In this document: in pieces, positions 10,190 to 17,946 of the stretch
Layout: the number at the start of each line of letters is the position of its first letter
How positions within the stretch are numbered: position 1 is the first letter of the stretch
From: Bacteroidota bacterium
Lineage (GTDB): Bacteria > Bacteroidota > Bacteroidia > Chitinophagales > Chitinophagaceae
Assembly: GCA_026391125.1 (NCBI GenBank)
Contig: JAPLEO010000107.1
Span: 1-64,000, forward strand
Reading direction: 5' to 3'
DNA: 64,000 nt
Translations under genes and position numbers: made by a program
The notes under the pieces: generated by a model
What the model saw: only the letters and a program-made list of their open reading frames with translations
Databases searched by the model: none
Told to the model about the DNA's origin: nothing

Positions 10190-11080
10190 ATGAAAATTAG
10201 AAAAATCAGCATATTATCGGCCCTTTCCCTTGGACTTGTTATTGCTTTTGCAGGCTGTAAGAAGGACGATGGGGCAGTTAGGTCGAGTGTAACTATCAAC
10301 GATATTCCTGCTATTACTACTTCAGTAGATGCATCAGGATCTCAGGCAATTGACCTATTAAACCTTTCAGCTTTTTCTGGAAAATTCAATGTCGCCTTGT
10401 ATTTTGCAGGCGCCGCTTCTCCTACAAAAGTTGACATCGTTGTTAGAAAAAATGGAAGTAACGCAAACGTAAAAGTGTATCAAGCAGGTGTTACTACTTT
10501 GCCAGCTAGCTATACTGTTACTAGTGCAAACTTGCAAACCCTATTTGGAACAGCTGTATCATTGGGTGATAGCTATGACTTTGCACCAGATATTTATATT
10601 GGTGACAAGAAGTTTGAAGCATTCCCTGCTATCGCAGGTTCTGGCTCTGGCGCTGGTCCGGTTGCAATGCCTGGCTTTAGTGACTTTGCACGTTTCTCAG
10701 CTATTTGTGCTTACGATCCAGCAATCTATGTTGGAGACTTTAAAGTAGTTTCTGACGGATTTGGAGACTTTAGCCCGGGTGAGATTGTACCAATCACTAA
10801 AATTGATAATACACATATCTCATTCATTGATCCTTATGTAACAAGTCCTTTGCCTATTACTGTTACAGTTAACCCGCTTAACAATCAGCTTTCTATTACT
10901 AAACAAAAAATAGGAAATGCATTTACTTGGGCGCTTGGTTATACCAATCCTAATATGGCAATGGCTGCTACTGCATCTAGTTTTGCTGCTCCTTGTAGCA
11001 AAACATTGACTATGTCAATTACGTATACAGTAGATCAGGGTTCATTTGGAGCTTATACTTTGGTATTAAAGAAACCATAA
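10190..11080 (+). CDS. Surface lipoprotein of the SusCD operon, unknown fold
   Basis: A 296-residue lipoprotein with lipobox FAGC (C23) followed by KKDDG, the acidic-type start common to surface-exposed Bacteroidota lipoproteins. The body is rich in beta-forming, Ser/Thr/Val/Ile segments and looks like one or two Ig-like or beta-sandwich domains. Its place as third gene behind susC and susD matches that of surface glycan-binding proteins (SusE/F-like), but I recognise no specific family. A strong terminator lies 30 bases past the stop, closing the operon. Role in ligand capture is inference from position. Confidence 0.75.
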   Translation: MKIRKISILSALSLGLVIAFAGCKKDDGAVRSSVTINDIPAITTSVDASGSQAIDLLNLSAFSGKFNVALYFAGAASPTKVDIVVRKNGSNANVKVYQAGVTTLPASYTVTSANLQTLFGTAVSLGDSYDFAPDIYIGDKKFEAFPAIAGSGSGAGPVAMPGFSDFARFSAICAYDPAIYVGDFKVVSDGFGDFSPGEIVPITKIDNTHISFIDPYVTSPLPITVTVNPLNNQLSITKQKIGNAFTWALGYTNPNMAMAATASSFAAPCSKTLTMSITYTVDQGSFGAYTLVLKKP

Positions 11081-11106
11081 TTGGTTCTCGTTTAATAGAA
11101 TTATTT

Positions 11107-11148
11107 AAAAAAAGCCCTAAAGTGTTCATTCACTTTGGGGCTTTTTTT
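11107..11148 (+). terminator. Rho-independent terminator of the susCD operon
   Basis: A 12-base stem starting AGCCC at 11113 pairs with GGGCT ending at 11142, with one G-T wobble and loop TTCATT, followed by a run of T. An A run precedes it, so it may also work on the other strand. Confidence 0.9.
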
Positions 11149-11248
11149 ATGATATTATTTTAAGTACTTTAAGACTTTAAAACAGGGCTAACATGCATTC
11201 TGATAGGGAACATTTTTAATGCATTACAAATACTAAATTAAAAAATTG

Positions 11249-11625
11249 TATGAATCTTTTTATGGTATTGATTGGTTGTAAGCCTTCTGGCCGACATACA
11301 GAACAGCACGATGTTTTTTATCAATCTAGGAGGGTATAAAAAAAATGAATTCGAAGAGTTCCATTATAAGATGGTTGTTGCATCAGAAGAAAAATCATCA
11401 GCCATCAACCTAGCCAAGCAAACTGCTTTTTTTAAGCACACACATTTTGATGGAGCTAATTCGCATATTGATGATAAATATGGTATTGATGTGGATGATC
11501 TTTATCAAATCGAAGATATACTAGATCCTACATCAAAATCAATGTTTCAAATTGTACTTTCAAAACCCACAACAGTTCAAGAAAATGCAATGCATTTGGG
11601 ATATTTTAAACTAAGCACATTATAA
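11249..11625 (+). pseudogene. Disrupted DUF1543 gene (internal loss plus frameshift)
   Basis: The ATG at 11249 opens a frame reading MNLFMVLIGCKPSGRHTEQ followed by HDVF, the N-terminus of DUF1543 proteins, but it stops at about 11338. The rest of the family (FINLGGYKKNEFEEFHYK onward to 11625) continues in another frame from the T run at about 11311-11316. In relatives that I recall, a stretch of some 50 residues separates HDVFF from LFFINLGGYK. The junction within the T run therefore suggests a deletion between two T tracts that also lost the frame. The downstream piece alone has an in-frame ATG at 11272 but would lack the N-terminus. Its last 6 bases overlap the convergent SDR gene. A sequencing or assembly error is possible. 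Confidence 0.7.
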
Positions 11626-12315
11626 TTTAATAGAAGACATTCCTCCATCAACATGCATGATTTGTCCTGTAATCCATGCAGCTTGATCACTTAATAAAAA
11701 GCAAGCCATAGAAGCTAGATCTTCTGCAGTACCGATTTTTTTTAAAGGGTGACGTTGTGCATTTGCAGTAATTTTTTCTTCTGTATTAAGAAGCGTTGCA
11801 GCTAAGGGGGTATTGGTTATGGATGGTGCAATACAGTTAACCCTAATTTTCGGCGCTAACTCAGCTGCTAATGCTTTTGTAAGTCCTTCGATCGCCCCTT
11901 TTGACGCAGCAACAATCGAATGGAAATTGAAACCAGTTTGCACCGCTACTGTTGAAAAAAGAACAATTGATGCGGCAGGAGATTTTTTTAATTTAGGTAA
12001 TAATTGCTGTATGATCTTAACAGCCCCAATCACCTGTAACTGATAGTCTTGCAGGAATTCATCAGCACTTATTCTTGCAAAAGGTTTTAATAAAATACTC
12101 CCTGGGCAATATACCAAGCCATCTATTTGATCTGGTAGGAAATTTATTTCCTGTTGATTTGCAAGCACGTCTAGATAGAAGTAATATATCTTATCGTTCG
12201 ACTCTTTAATATTTTTATTATAGGAAGCATAAATTGCGTTATTTGATTTTGCTAATTCGTTCGTGATTGCTTCCCCAATCCCAGAGGAGCCTCCAATGAT
12301 TATAATGTTTTTCAT
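11620..12315 (-). CDS. SDR-family protein lacking the catalytic tyrosine
   Basis: A 231-residue Rossmann-fold short-chain dehydrogenase/reductase. The nucleotide-binding motif GGSSGIG is at residues 8-14, the FST serine at 121, and the C-terminal HVDGG is typical. The usual YxxxK active site reads VAASK here: K139 is kept but residue 135 is Val rather than Tyr. A subgroup with the pattern FHxxVAAxKGAxEGLT is familiar to me, so this looks like a real family trait rather than damage. Dehydrogenase activity is therefore doubtful; a binding or atypical catalytic role is possible. It stands alone on the minus strand, with its 3' end overlapping the DUF1543 remnant. Confidence 0.85.
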   Translation of the reverse strand: MKNIIIIGGSSGIGEAITNELAKSNNAIYASYNKNIKESNDKIYYFYLDVLANQQEINFLPDQIDGLVYCPGSILLKPFARISADEFLQDYQLQVIGAVKIIQQLLPKLKKSPAASIVLFSTVAVQTGFNFHSIVAASKGAIEGLTKALAAELAPKIRVNCIAPSITNTPLAATLLNTEEKITANAQRHPLKKIGTAEDLASMACFLLSDQAAWITGQIMHVDGGMSSIKL

Positions 12316-12649
12316 ATCAATGATTATAACAATAGTATGGTGTTATAGTTGACTTGTTTAAGGTTTAAGTTTAAATAAGTCAATTTGATCAACATTTTTT
12401 TTGTTCAATTTAATAAAACATAGATAAATAGTTCTACAAACTATCTTAATGTCATAGCTCTATTTAATATTGCAGTTAGCCCTCTTCCTTTTATCATAGC
12501 AACCCTCATTCTTTACCTGAACCGGACATTCAAAAAAATGGATCTCTTAAGATCTAGAAAAAGATGATCATTGATTAATTTGATGTTTATTCAAAACTAA
12601 ATTCATATCTTTTTAGGGCGGTATCAATTTTAATAAAAATAATGCCAAT
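12316..12649. other. Divergent intergenic region, SDR / hydrolase-SUMF1 fusion
   Basis: A 334-base AT-rich region between divergent genes that must contain both promoters. I found no full TTG-N20-TAnnTTTG promoter on either strand and no stable terminator or RNA-like structure. A short palindromic patch around 12540-12555 (GATCT and AGATC arms) is the only symmetry seen. Confidence 0.5.
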
Positions 12650-15457
12650 ATGAGGAAGTTAATATTCTGTTTATTGTCGTTTGTTTTATTTCAAACAGAG
12701 ATTGAATCTCAAACAACACTTAGCCAAATTGAACTTTCACCTGACTCATTGGTGATAGAATCTTTTAAAGCAAATAATGGTTCCACCACAAAATTGAATC
12801 AGTCTATTTCGCTAATAAGTTTTGTATTAAATGGCAAAACTATATTTTCGAAGAATTCATATGAGTTTCAGCAAAAACTTGCAATTCAGATTACTTCATT
12901 TAAGCAAACAGATTTTGGAATATCAGCCATTATCAATTTTAATAATATTGGGAGAGATACTTTGCAATTAGAAAACGTAGTTCCATTTGGAATTGACGAT
13001 CATCAGGTATATATTACTGGAAAAGGAAAACACGAACTTTCAAGAACACATTTATTTATACCGAATAAAAATCCAGTTAATGTAATTGTTCCAGATAATA
13101 GTTGGGATCTGGGATTCTGTACATTATCAAAACAGTTTGAAAATAAACAGGTAACTGGCTTGACTAGACGAAATAGGGCATCTATAAAGAAGGGTAGTCG
13201 AACAAGGTTTGAAACCAAATTATACCCAGGTGGATCAGTGGAATATAATTTGTATGTAGAATTGGTAGATGGAGATTGGCATGATGCTTTAAAAGAAGTA
13301 TTTCAAAACAGAATGCTTTATGATCTTGCAAAGTTCGACAATAGTTTATTTGAAAGAAAGGATCTTGAGTGGGTACGGCATGCTTATGTGAGTACGATAA
13401 TCATGAATTGGAGTAGTGAATATTATAATAACCAAGACAGAAAATTTCATTTAAATGAGTATATCACTAAAGGGAAGCAATTATATGGAGGAGATGATTT
13501 TATTGCTATTTGGCCAACATGGCCCACACTAGGGCTTGATCAAAGAAATCAATTTGATCTATTTAGAGATCTTCCAGGAGGCTTGAATAAAATCAAAGAG
13601 ATAGCCAATCAATCAAGAGCAACTGGAACACGATTATTTGTGTGCTATAATCCTTGGGATGAAAGTACTAGAGGTGAAAATCATTTTGAAGGAATTACCA
13701 ATCTTATTGCAGGAACTTCTGCAGACGGAGTTGTGTTAGACACGAAGGGAGAGTCGAGCCGCGAATTGCAAGCTGCAGCAGATAAAGTAAAGCCTGGTGT
13801 AGTGATGTACAGTGAAGGAATGGCAGTACCAAAGGATATGACGGGAATCGTTTCTGGAAGGGTGCATAATGCATTGTACTATCCCCCAATGTTGAATTTG
13901 AATAAATTGATAAAGCCTGAGTTCGCTATTTTTCGTGTTGCAGAAATTTTTAAAGAACCGATACAAAGAGAATTTGCCACTGCTTTTTTTAATGGATATG
14001 GTACTGAATTAAATATTATGGAGCCTGGCAGACCAAGTTGGGTAGATGAACAATATAAATACTTAGGTAGAACTAGTAGAATCCTTCGAGAGAATACCAA
14101 CAACTTTGTGGGACATGGTTTTCAACCATTAATTGAAACCTCAGCTGAAAATATTTGGGTGAATGCATGGTCTCTCCCTGAGAAAAATGTGTATACGATC
14201 TATAGTTTAATTGCTGAGGGGTATAAAGATTATCTTTTTAAAATAATCCCTAAAAACGGATTTCACTTTGTAGACCTTTGGCATCATCGATTATTAGAAC
14301 CTAAAAAAATGAATGATTCATTTTGGATCGAAGCTGAAACAAATTCTTTTCATAAAAAGTATTTAGGAACTAATAATGAAGGAGAAGTTGATTGTATAGC
14401 CCAAATGCCTACTCTGATTACTTCACAAAGAGATGGAGATCTGCTGACTATTCAAACGCCCATAGTAGGAAATGAGATGCGAATCTGGGCAGGTATGCCT
14501 GCGTATGACAAAAAACCAGTTTTACTAAAACCTGGGAAAAACGAAATCTCTTTGTTGAGAAATTTCGGAAACTATGAAGGAGACTTTATTATTCAATTAT
14601 TTGATCAAGGAATTCTATTAGACGAAACTATTGCAACATTAAATGTTTCTGAACCTAGAAGAATTTCAATTTCTCAAAAAACAAAACCGGTTAAGTCAAC
14701 TCCAATTGGAATGGTTATCATACCGGAAGGTTCCATTCATTTCAAATCAATTCATGGGGATGATTTTATTCCTTATCCTAAACAAGAGGAAGATAGTACT
14801 AGAAATATGCCTTCGTTTTACATGGATAAATTCCCTGTAACCAATGAACAGTATCTTCTCTTTATAAAATCGTCTGGATATAAGCCAACGGATACAGTTA
14901 ATTATTTGAAGCATTGGATCAATGGACGCATACCATTTGGATTAGAAAAGTATCCAATCGTTAACGTCAGTTTTGAAGATGCAAAAGCATTTGCAAATTG
15001 GGCTGGTAAAAGACTACCAACTGAAATGGAATGGCAATATGCCGCACAAACAAAAGAAGGAAACGAATGGCCTTGGAAACAATTGGTACCTGTTAAAAGA
15101 AAAGAGGAAGTGATCACACAAACATTAACGGTAAGTTCTATTGAAGGAATTGATTCCTCATTATGCAATATTGGAAATGGTTCATTATATCCTGTTGGCA
15201 AATACGAAAAGGGTGCAAATCCCTACGGATTACAGGATCTTACAGGTTGTGTTTGGCAACTCACGAATGACCTTTATCAGTGCGGTAATTACCAATATAT
15301 TATGTTGAAGGGTGGCTCGTATTTTAAACCCTCAAGCAGTTGGTGGTATGTACAAAGCGGTCCAAGGGAATTGAGCTATAGACAATTCTTATTAAGGGTA
15401 AGTCAGGGTTTTGAGCGCAATGCAACTGTTGGTTTTAGATGTGTTGAGGATCGTTAA
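12650..15457 (+). CDS. Secreted hydrolase-like protein fused to a SUMF1/FGE-sulfatase domain
   Basis: A 935-residue protein with signal peptide 1-20. Residues about 20-230 look like a beta-sandwich. About 230-560 resemble a TIM-barrel glycosidase, with aromatic and acidic patches (DFIAIWPTWPTLGLDQRNQF, DGVVLDTKGESSRE, YSEGMAVP) whose Asp/Glu residues could be catalytic. Residues about 685-935 form a formylglycine-generating-enzyme-type domain (MDKFPVTNEQYLLF, RLPTEMEWQYAA, NPYGLQDLTGCVWQ, GFRCVED). The Cys pair (C-x4-C) needed for true formylglycine-generating enzymes is absent just before GFRC, so this domain is probably structural or ligand-binding. No sulfatase gene is in the window. I do not recognise a named glycoside hydrolase family for the barrel. 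Confidence 0.75.
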   Translation: MRKLIFCLLSFVLFQTEIESQTTLSQIELSPDSLVIESFKANNGSTTKLNQSISLISFVLNGKTIFSKNSYEFQQKLAIQITSFKQTDFGISAIINFNNIGRDTLQLENVVPFGIDDHQVYITGKGKHELSRTHLFIPNKNPVNVIVPDNSWDLGFCTLSKQFENKQVTGLTRRNRASIKKGSRTRFETKLYPGGSVEYNLYVELVDGDWHDALKEVFQNRMLYDLAKFDNSLFERKDLEWVRHAYVSTIIMNWSSEYYNNQDRKFHLNEYITKGKQLYGGDDFIAIWPTWPTLGLDQRNQFDLFRDLPGGLNKIKEIANQSRATGTRLFVCYNPWDESTRGENHFEGITNLIAGTSADGVVLDTKGESSRELQAAADKVKPGVVMYSEGMAVPKDMTGIVSGRVHNALYYPPMLNLNKLIKPEFAIFRVAEIFKEPIQREFATAFFNGYGTELNIMEPGRPSWVDEQYKYLGRTSRILRENTNNFVGHGFQPLIETSAENIWVNAWSLPEKNVYTIYSLIAEGYKDYLFKIIPKNGFHFVDLWHHRLLEPKKMNDSFWIEAETNSFHKKYLGTNNEGEVDCIAQMPTLITSQRDGDLLTIQTPIVGNEMRIWAGMPAYDKKPVLLKPGKNEISLLRNFGNYEGDFIIQLFDQGILLDETIATLNVSEPRRISISQKTKPVKSTPIGMVIIPEGSIHFKSIHGDDFIPYPKQEEDSTRNMPSFYMDKFPVTNEQYLLFIKSSGYKPTDTVNYLKHWINGRIPFGLEKYPIVNVSFEDAKAFANWAGKRLPTEMEWQYAAQTKEGNEWPWKQLVPVKRKEEVITQTLTVSSIEGIDSSLCNIGNGSLYPVGKYEKGANPYGLQDLTGCVWQLTNDLYQCGNYQYIMLKGGSYFKPSSSWWYVQSGPRELSYRQFLLRVSQGFERNATVGFRCVEDR

Positions 15458-15499
15458 TAATTTAAGATAGACAAGAACCATACTTCATGTAGGTAAAAT

Positions 15500-15556
15500 A
15501 AAAATGCCCCATTAAGTGTCTAACTTTTTTTGGGCAGTCCATTAAGGGGCATTTTT
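15500..15556. terminator. Bidirectional terminator with a 30-base insertion in its loop
   Basis: Arms 15500-15510 (AAAAATGCCCC) and 15546-15556 (GGGGCATTTTT) are perfect 11-base complements between two convergent genes. The loop holds ATTAAG at 15511-15516, a 24-base TGTCTAAC...CAGTCC segment and a second ATTAAG at 15541-15546 that runs into the right arm. Removing one copy and the segment leaves a perfect hairpin with loop ATTAA, which suggests an insertion-sequence end left behind with a target duplication. Confidence 0.75.
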
Positions 15557-15575
15557 ATTAAGAAGTAGTTGAAGA

Positions 15576-16475
15576 TTATTTTTTATGGCTTATTTGAAAA
15601 ATTCTAGATAGGTTAAATCCTAAACGCACGTCAAATTTTTCCCAGCTGCCAGTAGTTTCAGTAATGAAAGCTCTTTCGTTCATACCAGCTGAATTGGAAA
15701 CGTGCAATTGAAATACGTGACCACCTGTTTCAATGTCTACCCCTATTGATAATGGATTATAGTTGAGTGGAACATTTGCAGCATCTTTTTGAATGCCATT
15801 GATCAGATAGTAATAATCCCAGGTAAATGCTGTGCGCTTATTCATTTTTAATCTACCTCCAAAGCCAATCGCATACACATCGTTTGGCTGATTTGCCAAC
15901 GGAACAATATTATTATGAACAATGGTAGGCGATACCTGCAAAGTAATTCCTTCACTGAATTTTCTTCCTATGATCATTTGTCCGTAGTAAGCAATTCTCG
16001 AAGTAAAATAGTTATGCGCTGTTGGGTCTGCATATGGAAGTGTATTTAAAGTCATCCCACCCACAAACGCAATGGTGGCAGGAAATGCATGGGTGCCAGT
16101 TGATTGGCGGATAGGTGCCAATTTGATATACCCATCAAATTCTTTTTTAAAGGTACTTCTGCCAACTCCAAATTGTAAATAACGTGTCAAGCCAAAATCA
16201 AATCCTAGACGCATACTTGCCTGGTCTAATCCTCCAAAATTGTTGGGCTGATTTAATTGCCCAAAGCGATGCAAAATTCTAAAGTCCATAGTGCCAGGAG
16301 AAAGAAACTCCATGGAGTGTCCGTTAATAACTCTGATAGATTTAAAAGCATTTTTAACTACTTCTTTTTTCGGTTTATCTGTATCTACTAAGTCTAATAG
16401 GTCTTGAGCTTTAGCTGCATCAGCCATCAGAAGCATTGATAGCAGGGCGATATAATATAATTTCGAATGTTGCAT
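15576..16475 (-). CDS. DUF5777-family outer-membrane beta-barrel protein
   Basis: A 299-residue protein with signal peptide 1-23 (ending AAKAQ) and alternating aromatic/polar strands typical of an outer-membrane barrel (MRLGFDFGLTRYLQFGVGRS, KFDVRLGFNLSRIF). The sequence matches the DUF5777 family as I know it, including the N-terminal NAFKSIRVINGHSMEFLSPG segment. It is the last gene of a minus-strand cluster of haem lipoproteins, an OB-fold protein and YceI. By analogy to porin-cytochrome conduits it could sheathe or present electron carriers, but this is inference. The terminator just downstream is shared with the convergent fusion gene. Confidence 0.85.
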   Translation of the reverse strand: MQHSKLYYIALLSMLLMADAAKAQDLLDLVDTDKPKKEVVKNAFKSIRVINGHSMEFLSPGTMDFRILHRFGQLNQPNNFGGLDQASMRLGFDFGLTRYLQFGVGRSTFKKEFDGYIKLAPIRQSTGTHAFPATIAFVGGMTLNTLPYADPTAHNYFTSRIAYYGQMIIGRKFSEGITLQVSPTIVHNNIVPLANQPNDVYAIGFGGRLKMNKRTAFTWDYYYLINGIQKDAANVPLNYNPLSIGVDIETGGHVFQLHVSNSAGMNERAFITETTGSWEKFDVRLGFNLSRIFQISHKK

Positions 16476-16506
16476 GATTAATTATTCGGGGGATGAAACT
16501 ACTTTG

Positions 16507-17064
16507 TTATTTAGCAAGAGGGTCAAGTGTACAGTCAACATTAATCTTTGCAAATTTTGCTACTTTATCAGCGACTAATTGTGGGATTGCAATTTTGAAA
16601 TCTTCGAATTGTGCGTTGAAATTTGCAGTAACCTGAACTTTCCCAGCTTTAATAATAATTTTTCCTTCAGTTTCTATGTCCTTTGTTTGACCGTGCATGT
16701 CTAATTTGCCTTTCACTTTTGCTGGGTATACACCATCCTTTGAATAGTTGATAGATTCATTATTAGTAATGTTGCCTTTGAAGGTTGTTTTATTGAACTT
16801 ATCACTCTCCACATAATTTTCATTAAAGTGTTCCATCATTAGGGCTCTTTCAAATTCAAATCCTTTCATCAAAACAGAGAATTGAAGTTCACCTGTTTTT
16901 GAGTCAATAACACAGATACTATTCTTGTTGACTCCGTCAATATTTTCAGGAGATTTTGGTGCGGTTGCATCAAAATTAATTTTACCGGTTTTTGTAAAAA
17001 ATTTTTGAGCGTTACTAACTGAGGCAATTGATAAAACAGCGATTAATAAGATTGATATTTTCAT
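16507..17064 (-). CDS. YceI-family periplasmic protein
   Basis: A 185-residue protein with signal peptide 1-20 (SVSNAQ) and a YceI lipocalin-like barrel that in relatives binds isoprenoids or other amphiphiles. Recognisable pieces are KTGKINFDATAP, FNKTTFKGNITN and GKLDMHGQTKDIETEGKIIIKAG. The length is normal for the family. It lies 31 bases upstream of DUF5777 and 26 bases after the OB-fold gene, in the same operon as the cytochrome lipoproteins. YceI proteins are often found with cytochromes in Bacteroidota; a quinone- or lipid-binding role in electron transfer is possible but not shown. Confidence 0.92.
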   Translation of the reverse strand: MKISILLIAVLSIASVSNAQKFFTKTGKINFDATAPKSPENIDGVNKNSICVIDSKTGELQFSVLMKGFEFERALMMEHFNENYVESDKFNKTTFKGNITNNESINYSKDGVYPAKVKGKLDMHGQTKDIETEGKIIIKAGKVQVTANFNAQFEDFKIAIPQLVADKVAKFAKINVDCTLDPLAK

Positions 17065-17090
17065 TTTTATGGTTTTAGGGCTTTATTATT

Positions 17091-17546
17091 TTATTTTTTT
17101 ATAGCGATACTGCGATTGAGAATAACGTCTGAACCAAGGCCAAGATCATCAGCATTAAATCCAGTACAAATGCCTTTAATAGTAATAGAAGATCCAATCA
17201 CAAGGTCGTGTGCCTCCTTGTTGAAACTACTATCAATACTGCATCTTACGGAATTCATATTTACAGAAGATCCTAATATGATTGTGTGAAAACCATTTTC
17301 ATCTGTATCAATCTTTTTAATGTTCCCTGAGAGTTCCATTATTTTACCGAGGTATTTTTTATTACTCGCATTTTGATCTTGTGAAAATTCTTTGATAAGT
17401 TCAGTTTCTGACATTACAAAAGCTGGTTTCGCATCTGCGAGATCTACGTTCTTTCGATTATATTCATTGTAAGCGTATAAACCTACTCCAATGGTTAACA
17501 ATACAACAATGAAAATTATTCTGTAGATTATTTTCTTTCTTTTCAT
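17091..17546 (-). CDS. Membrane-anchored OB-fold (tRNA_anti-like) protein
   Basis: A 151-residue protein with one N-terminal transmembrane anchor (about residues 8-26) after a KRKK start, and a C-terminal OB-fold of the tRNA_anti-like type (YLGKIMELSGNIKKIDTDENG, SITIKGICTGFN, DVILNRSIAIKK). Such stand-alone proteins in Bacteroidota face the periplasm; the ligand is unknown, and nucleic-acid binding should not be assumed. It begins 10 bases after the monohaem lipoprotein gene, so it is co-transcribed with the haem cluster. Confidence 0.8.
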   Translation of the reverse strand: MKRKKIIYRIIFIVVLLTIGVGLYAYNEYNRKNVDLADAKPAFVMSETELIKEFSQDQNASNKKYLGKIMELSGNIKKIDTDENGFHTIILGSSVNMNSVRCSIDSSFNKEAHDLVIGSSITIKGICTGFNADDLGLGSDVILNRSIAIKK

Positions 17547-17556
17547 GATTATTTTT

Positions 17557-17943
17557 TTAGTTGTTTAAGCATCCGTTTGTAATCCATTTTTTGATAACTG
17601 CCTGATCACAGCTAGACATTAAGCCGCCGCCTTGTGGCATTGGAATATAGCCAGATGCATGGCTGATACTTCCATAAAGCTTTCCATTCAAGCCAATGAT
17701 TTTATCATTTGCATAATTCGACATATTAATGTTTCCTGACCCACCGGTAGCACTATGACAACTATAGCACTGAGCGCGAAGTATGGGCGCTACTCTTGCA
17801 CTATAGGAGATAACTCCTGTAGTATCGCAGGTTGCTCCAGCATTTGATGGATAGAGTAATTCGGCTTTATCGTAATAACATGCATTGATAAAGATCAGGG
17901 TGCCAAAAATGAGCATTAGATATACAATTCTTTTCCTGTTCAT
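17557..17943 (-). CDS. Monohaem cytochrome c-like lipoprotein
   Basis: A 128-residue lipoprotein: lipobox INAC with C22, then one haem-binding motif C59-YS-C62-H63, and the downstream pattern YGSISHASGYIPMPQGGG, where Met may be the sixth haem ligand. The domain is the same unit repeated four times in the next upstream gene, so the two are paralogues (PSCyt1-like type). The start lies 3 bases from the stop of the four-repeat gene, indicating tight coupling. Expected location is the outer or inner membrane facing the periplasm or exterior. Confidence 0.88.
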   Translation of the reverse strand: MNRKRIVYLMLIFGTLIFINACYYDKAELLYPSNAGATCDTTGVISYSARVAPILRAQCYSCHSATGGSGNINMSNYANDKIIGLNGKLYGSISHASGYIPMPQGGGLMSSCDQAVIKKWITNGCLNN

Positions 17944-17946
17944 AGT

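Noticed and set aside
14700..15457. Active sulfatase-maturating enzyme
   Set aside because: The essential Cys pair of formylglycine-generating enzymes is not present, and no sulfatase is encoded nearby.
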